NCBI GenBank assembly: GCA_951812655.1
Contig: OX638319.1
Span: forward strand, 1,608,662 to 1,672,661
Length of the DNA stretch: 64,000 nucleotides
Direction: 5' to 3'
Source: an uncultured Candidatus Nitrosopumilus sp.
GTDB taxonomy: Archaea > Thermoproteota > Nitrososphaeria > Nitrososphaerales > Nitrosopumilaceae
Shown here: one piece after another, positions 59,302 through 64,000 of the stretch
How the letters are laid out: every line of letters begins with the position of its first letter
How positions within the stretch are numbered: position 1 is the stretch's first letter
The notes under the pieces: model-generated
Told to the model about the DNA's origin: nothing
The model's input: the letters and a program-made list of their open reading frames with translations, nothing else
The model's database searches: none
Position numbers and translations under genes: made by a program

Positions 59302-60213
59302 GTGGAATCTGGCATTGCGACATCCATAGGTCAAATTCAATTAGACAAGCCTGTCATGCTTGCATCCGGTATTTTGGGAATCTCATTAGATGTTTTCAAT
59401 AGATTGCATGCGTCAGGAGCAGGTGCTGTTGTGACTAAATCTCTTAGTACTGAGCCATGGGAAGGCTATCCAAATCCCACAATTTTCAGCGTAAAAGGAG
59501 GTGGTTGGATTAACGCTGTTGGTCTTTCTAATCCAGGTGCTCCAAATTTTGCCAAAATGATCGAATCTAACCATGATGTTCCGATAGTTGTCAGTCTGGT
59601 GGGTTCTATTCCTGAAGACTTTGAAATGATGATTGAACAATTTCAAAATTGCAAGGTTTTAGCATATGAGCTTAACTTGTCTTGTCCTCATGTTGCCAAA
59701 GTAGGATTGGAAGTAGGCGATGATCCTGAACTGGTTAGAAAAATTGTAATTACTGCAAAAAAATCCACAGACGTTCCTGTCATTGCCAAAGTGGGACTTG
59801 GAACAAGCAACTATCTAAATACAGTAGGTACTGCAGTAGATTCTGGAATAGATGCTATAACTGCAATTAACACAGTTCGTGCGATGGCCATTGATGTTGA
59901 AATACAAAGACCTATCCTAAGTAACAAATTTGGAGGGTTATCTGGCACTCCAATAAAACCAATCGCCTTAAGATGCGTTTATGAAATTTCATCAAAGTAT
60001 GATATTCCAATTATCGGATGCGGTGGAATCTCTACATGGGAGGATGCTGTTGAATTTTTCCTGGCAGGTGCTTCTGCTGTTCAGCTTGGAAGTGCAATTG
60101 GCGATAATTGGGTTGGTGTTTTTGATGAGATCAATAAAGGAATTTTACAGTATATGAAAAGAAAGGGATATTATTCGATCAAGGAGATGGTGGGACTTGC
60201 AAAGAAATCATAA
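59302..60213 (+). CDS. pyrD: Dihydroorotate dehydrogenase, catalytic subunit (class 1B type)
   Basis: A 303-residue FMN barrel. KPVMLASGILG, GAGAVVTKSLS, NAVGLSNPG, YELNLSCPHVAKVGLEVG (catalytic Cys in LSCPH), VIAKVGLGTS, GGLSGTPIKPIALRCV and IIGCGGISTWEDAVEFFLAG match PyrD 1B. It passes electrons through PyrK to NAD. GTG start. PyrK overlaps by 17 bases. Confidence 0.95.
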   Translation: MESGIATSIGQIQLDKPVMLASGILGISLDVFNRLHASGAGAVVTKSLSTEPWEGYPNPTIFSVKGGGWINAVGLSNPGAPNFAKMIESNHDVPIVVSLVGSIPEDFEMMIEQFQNCKVLAYELNLSCPHVAKVGLEVGDDPELVRKIVITAKKSTDVPVIAKVGLGTSNYLNTVGTAVDSGIDAITAINTVRAMAIDVEIQRPILSNKFGGLSGTPIKPIALRCVYEISSKYDIPIIGCGGISTWEDAVEFFLAGASAVQLGSAIGDNWVGVFDEINKGILQYMKRKGYYSIKEMVGLAKKS

Positions 60214-61009
60214 TCATCCTACAATTGTAACAATTGAAAAAGTAATCGATGAGACTCCTACTGTTCGAACTTTGGTCTTTTCTGATGAGGTGATGTCTAA
60301 AGTTCTTCCTGGTCAATTTGCCATGGTTTGGATTCCTGGAGTCAATGAGCTCCCCATGAGTGTGATGGTCTCTGAAGAATCTGGAAAGGCCGCGTTTACT
60401 GTCAGGAAACATGGTCCTGCCTCAACCGGCTTGTTTAACATCAAAACAGGTGAGCAAATAGGTGTTAGAGGTCCATATGGAAACTCCTTTGATCTTAAAA
60501 AGGGAAAGATCTTGCTGGTTGGAGGTGGAACTGGACTTGTTCCAATGATGCGTTTGCTGACGTTTGTTTCTTCTTCTGATAATGTCACTGTGTTAATTGG
60601 TGCAAAATCAAAAGAAGAAGTATTCTTTGAAGATTTGGCAAATTCTTTGTTGGAAAATAACACTCATCGTGTCATTGTCTCTACTGATGATGGTAGTTAT
60701 GGGGAAAAGGGATTTGTCACTGATTTGGTTGAAAAATTGGTTGATGAGGCACATTATGATGGCGTGTATGTATGCGGTCCCGAAAAAATGATGTACAAAA
60801 CTGTACAATCTGCGCACTCTAGAAATATTTTCGTTCAGGCCAGTCTTGAGCGTATGATGAAATGCGGTGTGGGAATTTGTGGCAGTTGTTGTGTTGGCGC
60901 TGATCTTGCATGTCGGGATGGTACCGTGTTTGACGGAGAACATTTGTCAAAAAATAATGAATTTGGCCATTTTCATAGAAATAAGGCTGGAATTTTGGAA
61001 AATTATTAA
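60197..61009 (+). CDS. pyrK: Dihydroorotate dehydrogenase electron-transfer subunit
   Basis: A 270-residue FAD/[2Fe-2S] protein. PGQFAMVWIPG and RGPYGNSFDL (FAD), LLVGGGTGLVPMMRLL (NAD), YVCGPEKMM, and a cluster motif MMKCGVGICGSCCVGADLAC followed by RDG. Standard PyrK. It links the PyrD flavin to NAD+. TTG start inside pyrD. Confidence 0.94.
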   Translation: MQRNHNHPTIVTIEKVIDETPTVRTLVFSDEVMSKVLPGQFAMVWIPGVNELPMSVMVSEESGKAAFTVRKHGPASTGLFNIKTGEQIGVRGPYGNSFDLKKGKILLVGGGTGLVPMMRLLTFVSSSDNVTVLIGAKSKEEVFFEDLANSLLENNTHRVIVSTDDGSYGEKGFVTDLVEKLVDEAHYDGVYVCGPEKMMYKTVQSAHSRNIFVQASLERMMKCGVGICGSCCVGADLACRDGTVFDGEHLSKNNEFGHFHRNKAGILENY

Positions 61010-61052
61010 GTTTGACTAGCAAGGTTTAAAATAAATCATAAAATCCCATTCC

Positions 61053-62786
61053 ATGAAGGGTATGGGTACTCCAAAAATTGTTTTAACTGCTGATAGGACT
61101 TTGATGTCTCCTTACAGGGGTTTGTCTCTTGCAACGTTTTTCGGATGTGCTCCGGCACTTGATCCTAACAGGGACAAAAACAGTTTTTGGTACAAGATTC
61201 TTGGAAATCAGGTTACTCCAAAGGTTCTGTTTGACTTCATATGCAATTGGTCCCCTGACATTAATGGTGCTGCAAAATATGCTCCATACGGATTAAGAAA
61301 ATTGGAGGCTGGTCTGCTTCGTGACGGGTTTAGCAGAGAAGATGTTGTGGTCGCTCATCCGAATCATATTGAAAAATTCATTGGTCCTGAAACTGAGGTT
61401 GTTGGTACTTATGAGATGGATCCACTTGGAATGGGTCCAGTAACTATGACATTTACTTATGGACGAAAACAAACGTCTTATGATGAATTTTACAATACCG
61501 AATTACATCACAGAATTAAAGCTGCAAAGGCAAGAACTGGAAGTAAAGCAAAAGTGATTTCAGGGGCATCTGGAACTTGGCAGTACAATTATGATCCTGA
61601 AAAAATCGAGGAATTCGGAATTTATGCAATTTTGGAAGGTGAGCTTGGTGGCATTGCACCGGAGATCGATGGACATGCTGGGAGATTCTTTAATTATTTG
61701 ATTAACGGCGACTTTGAAAACATGGATCCTTTCAGAAAGAGAAGTGACTTTAAGGTCAACATAAAAGAATTTGAAAGAGAAGGGAAAAAAATTCATGGCA
61801 GGTTTGTCAACTTTTGGGACAGGCCAGAGCTGGATGAAATTCCAGAAATTGTAGAACCAAGCATGCATGGGATGGTAGAGGTGATGCGTGGTTGTGGAAG
61901 GGGTTGCAAGTTCTGCGATGTAACACTACGATCATTGAGGTATTATTCTCCAGAGAAAGTGAAAAGAGAAATTGAAGTCAATATCAAGAAAGGTGGTTCC
62001 AAATCCGCGTGGATTCACAGTGATGATATTTTTGTTTATGGAATGGATCCCAGAACTGCAAAGGGAATGGAGCCAAATCGTGAAGCATTAGAAGAGTTGT
62101 TTACTGCAATTATGTCTACTGGTGTTGAACACACTAATCCTACACATGGTACACTGGCAGGAGCAATTGCTGATGAAAAACTTCTTCCAAACCTTTCAAG
62201 AATCATGAAGGCAGGACCTGATAACATGATTGGTGTGCAGGCTGGTTTTGAAACTGGCAGTCTTAGATTAATTGGAAAGTATGCTGACAGAAAGCTTGCT
62301 CCTTATGATCCATCTGAATGGCATTGGGTTGTTAAAGAAGGTGTGAAGACAATGAATGAAAATTATTGGATTCCTGCGTTTACCTTAATCATGGGTCTTG
62401 ATAATGATGAAACACCTGAGGATTCATGGGATACAATTCAATTAATCAGTGAATTGGAACATGAACAACCTGATTCAATGTTTACTGCAACTGCACTTAC
62501 ATTTGTCCCAATAGGCCTTCTTGAGCAGTCTGAATTCTTTAACATTGGAAATGAGATGACTCCTGCACAACTGGGGGTTCTTTACAAGACATGGCAGCAC
62601 AATTTCAAATACGGAATTCAGAAATTTATGACCAAGACTGGTTCAAAAGGCCCACAGCGATATTTCTTTAATGCCATAGCGAGGTCTCTTGGCGGAATTC
62701 CACTTGGTGCTATGGAGAAATATGCCCGTAGAAAGAGTAAGGAGCATGAAAAAGTCATTGAGACTGTAAAAGCCAAGTACTGGTAG
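61053..62786 (+). CDS. Radical SAM protein of unknown substrate
   Basis: A 577-residue protein. The SAM cluster motif MRGCGRGCKFCDVTLRS (Cx3Cx2C) is at about residues 280-296, later than usual, after a 270-residue domain that resembles a B12-binding-like or unknown alpha/beta part (VTADRT-like start, GASGTWQYNYDPEKIEEFGI). The rest has GVQAGFETGSLRLIGKYADR and WIPAFTLIMGLDNDETPED, typical of the Elp3/MiaB-like radical SAM fold. Substrate unknown. Follows pyrK by 43 bases. Confidence 0.85.
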   Translation: MKGMGTPKIVLTADRTLMSPYRGLSLATFFGCAPALDPNRDKNSFWYKILGNQVTPKVLFDFICNWSPDINGAAKYAPYGLRKLEAGLLRDGFSREDVVVAHPNHIEKFIGPETEVVGTYEMDPLGMGPVTMTFTYGRKQTSYDEFYNTELHHRIKAAKARTGSKAKVISGASGTWQYNYDPEKIEEFGIYAILEGELGGIAPEIDGHAGRFFNYLINGDFENMDPFRKRSDFKVNIKEFEREGKKIHGRFVNFWDRPELDEIPEIVEPSMHGMVEVMRGCGRGCKFCDVTLRSLRYYSPEKVKREIEVNIKKGGSKSAWIHSDDIFVYGMDPRTAKGMEPNREALEELFTAIMSTGVEHTNPTHGTLAGAIADEKLLPNLSRIMKAGPDNMIGVQAGFETGSLRLIGKYADRKLAPYDPSEWHWVVKEGVKTMNENYWIPAFTLIMGLDNDETPEDSWDTIQLISELEHEQPDSMFTATALTFVPIGLLEQSEFFNIGNEMTPAQLGVLYKTWQHNFKYGIQKFMTKTGSKGPQRYFFNAIARSLGGIPLGAMEKYARRKSKEHEKVIETVKAKYW

Positions 62787-62826
62787 CCATACAAATACAT
62801 AAATTCACTAATTCTTATTCACAGTC

Positions 62827-63009
62827 ATGGCAACACACGGTTCGCTTACTAAAGCAGGCAAAGTAAGAGGTCAGACTCCTAAGGTTGAGGGAAGAAAAAT
62901 TGTAGGTGACAGTTCTAGTGTCGCAAACAAAAGTAACTTCAAAAAAAGATTTGCGTTGGGCAGGTATCCTGGTCAAAACAAACCTGGACAAAGACGAAAG
63001 AGACGATAG
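62827..63009 (+). CDS. rps30e: Ribosomal protein eS30
   Basis: A 60-residue protein: THGSLTKAGKVRGQTPKVEG and a basic end (GRYPGQNKPGQRRKRR). Matches eS30 (HGSLarAGKVRgQTPKv), a small-subunit protein fused to a ubiquitin-like domain in eukaryotes; here it is free. Confidence 0.95.
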   Translation: MATHGSLTKAGKVRGQTPKVEGRKIVGDSSSVANKSNFKKRFALGRYPGQNKPGQRRKRR

Positions 63010-63082
63010 TCAATTTTTCTCACAATTTAGTCATTTTGTATGATCAATACCGTTATAAAGTACTGGTACCGTACTATACAGT

Positions 63083-64000
63083 ATGGTAGAAGATTTAAGA
63101 TTAGATAGCTTAGAGGGCGTCGGTCCTGTAACTACAAGAAAATTATCTGATGCAGGTGTACACAACGTCATGGACCTCATCGTTAGAGGTCCTGTTGAAA
63201 TTTCAGAAATAACTGGAATGGAAAAGGATACTGCTGAAAAAATTGTCAACAAAGCCAGACAGCATTTGGTTGAAGGTGGACTGATAGCCAAGGATTTTGT
63301 TAGTGCAAGTGAAATTTACAAACATAGACAGAGCATAGGTAAGATTACAACTGGCACAAATTGCCTTGATACACTATTTGACGGTGGTCTAGAAACTCAA
63401 GCTCTAACTGAAGTGTATGGTGAGTTTGGCTGTGGCAAAACACAGTTTGCCCATACGATGTCTGTCATGGTGCAAAAATCCAAAGAAGAAGGAGGCCTTG
63501 ATGGCGGAGTTTTGTATATTGATACAGAAAATACTTTCAGACCTGAAAGAATTGTGTCTATTGCCAAAGCTCATGAAATGGATCCGGAAAAAGTACTGGA
63601 TAACATTATCGTTGCTCGCGCATACAATAGTGCGCATCAAACATTAATTCTGGAAGAAGCAGGTTCCATAATTGAAGAAAACAATGTAAAACTAATCGTT
63701 GCAGATTCTGCAGTTGGATTGTTCCGTGCTGAATACCTTGGCAGAGGAACATTATCTGTGAGACAACAAAAATTGAATCATTTCGTTCATTTGCTATCCA
63801 GGATTGCAGAAACGTACAACTGTGCTGCAATTGCGACAAACCAAGTAATGGCGTCTCCTGATGTCTTCTTTGGTGATCCGACTCGTCCGATTGGAGGAAA
63901 TGTGGTGGCACATACAAGTACCTACAGAATTTACTTTAAGAAATCTGGCAAGAAACGAATTGCCAGAATGGTGGACAGCCCTCATCATCCTGAAGAGGAA
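63083..64000 (+). CDS. radA: DNA repair and recombination protein RadA, cut by window end
   Basis: 306 codons are inside the window. N-terminal helix-hairpin-helix (LDSLEGVGPVTTRKLSDAGV), Walker A EVYGEFGCGKTQFAHTM (Cys where Ser is common), Walker B VKLIVADSAVGLFRAEYLGR, and L2-region PDVFFGDPTRPIGGNVVAH. RadA coats single-stranded DNA for strand exchange. ATG at 63083; the C-terminal few residues lie outside. Confidence 0.96.
   Translation, partial: MVEDLRLDSLEGVGPVTTRKLSDAGVHNVMDLIVRGPVEISEITGMEKDTAEKIVNKARQHLVEGGLIAKDFVSASEIYKHRQSIGKITTGTNCLDTLFDGGLETQALTEVYGEFGCGKTQFAHTMSVMVQKSKEEGGLDGGVLYIDTENTFRPERIVSIAKAHEMDPEKVLDNIIVARAYNSAHQTLILEEAGSIIEENNVKLIVADSAVGLFRAEYLGRGTLSVRQQKLNHFVHLLSRIAETYNCAAIATNQVMASPDVFFGDPTRPIGGNVVAHTSTYRIYFKKSGKKRIARMVDSPHHPEEE

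Overview
The window looks like a chromosomal segment of a marine ammonia-oxidising archaeon of the Nitrosopumilus type (Thaumarchaeota/Nitrososphaerota). The signs are AT-rich DNA, short intergenic spaces and leaderless-looking starts placed about 26 bases after TATA-like boxes. The gene set fits as well: topoisomerase VI, archaeal histone, TFE-beta (Rpc34-like), RIO1, aIF2-beta, RtcB, Nop5/fibrillarin, ribosomal eS17 and eS30, a DnaJ-ferredoxin fusion and a small blue copper protein. No ammonia oxidation genes are present, so the placement rests on this indirect evidence.

Layout. Positions 1-5.2 kb hold a nuclease-like secreted protein (cut by the window edge), cupin, DnaJ-Fer, HIT, DoxX, tRNA-Pro and several tiny zinc-ribbon genes. 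A 600-bp gene-poor stretch follows, with a possible structured RNA. From 5.8 to 15 kb lie PurB, RtcB-PDCD5, ribosomal uS11, ThiL-GlmM, tRNA-Thr and a small winged-helix regulator. From 15 to 26 kb is the most accessory-like part: an orphan AIPR-family protein with a nuclease-like N-terminus, a cupredoxin, tRNA-Cys with what looks like the start of a tyrosine integrase beside it, secreted proteins ending in a shared Cys-containing motif, a broken peptidase-TPR gene, and repeated 7-8-7 hairpins. From 26 to 39 kb there are a histone, TatD, eS17, a t6A-related tRNA modification group (MoaD-like/Cgi121 fusion, Sua5, THUMP), PurA, PyrF, Nudix, UppS and DUF373.

From 39 to 64 kb most genes are informational. 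aIF2-beta, DUF424, RIO1, a Dim2-like KH protein, Top6B and Top6A form one compact same-strand run. Adenine salvage follows (Apt, MtnP and a mini SfsA-like protein), then a large Ig-like surface protein, an OLD-type ATPase, TFE-beta with RlmE, Trm1, RNase HII, fibrillarin with Nop5, PyrD with PyrK, a radical SAM protein, eS30 and RadA (cut by the window end).

Two patterns cross gene boundaries. First, four nucleic-acid-binding proteins (uS11, eS17, TFE-beta, Nop5) carry tails of near-perfect tandem repeats, acidic on the ribosomal proteins and basic or RG-rich on the others. Second, a hairpin with 7-base arms and an 8-base loop occurs six times; four copies share one sequence type and lie in the same orientation just downstream of genes, three of them after consecutive genes between 20 and 25 kb. 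All family calls come from reading the translated sequence; no database search was run.
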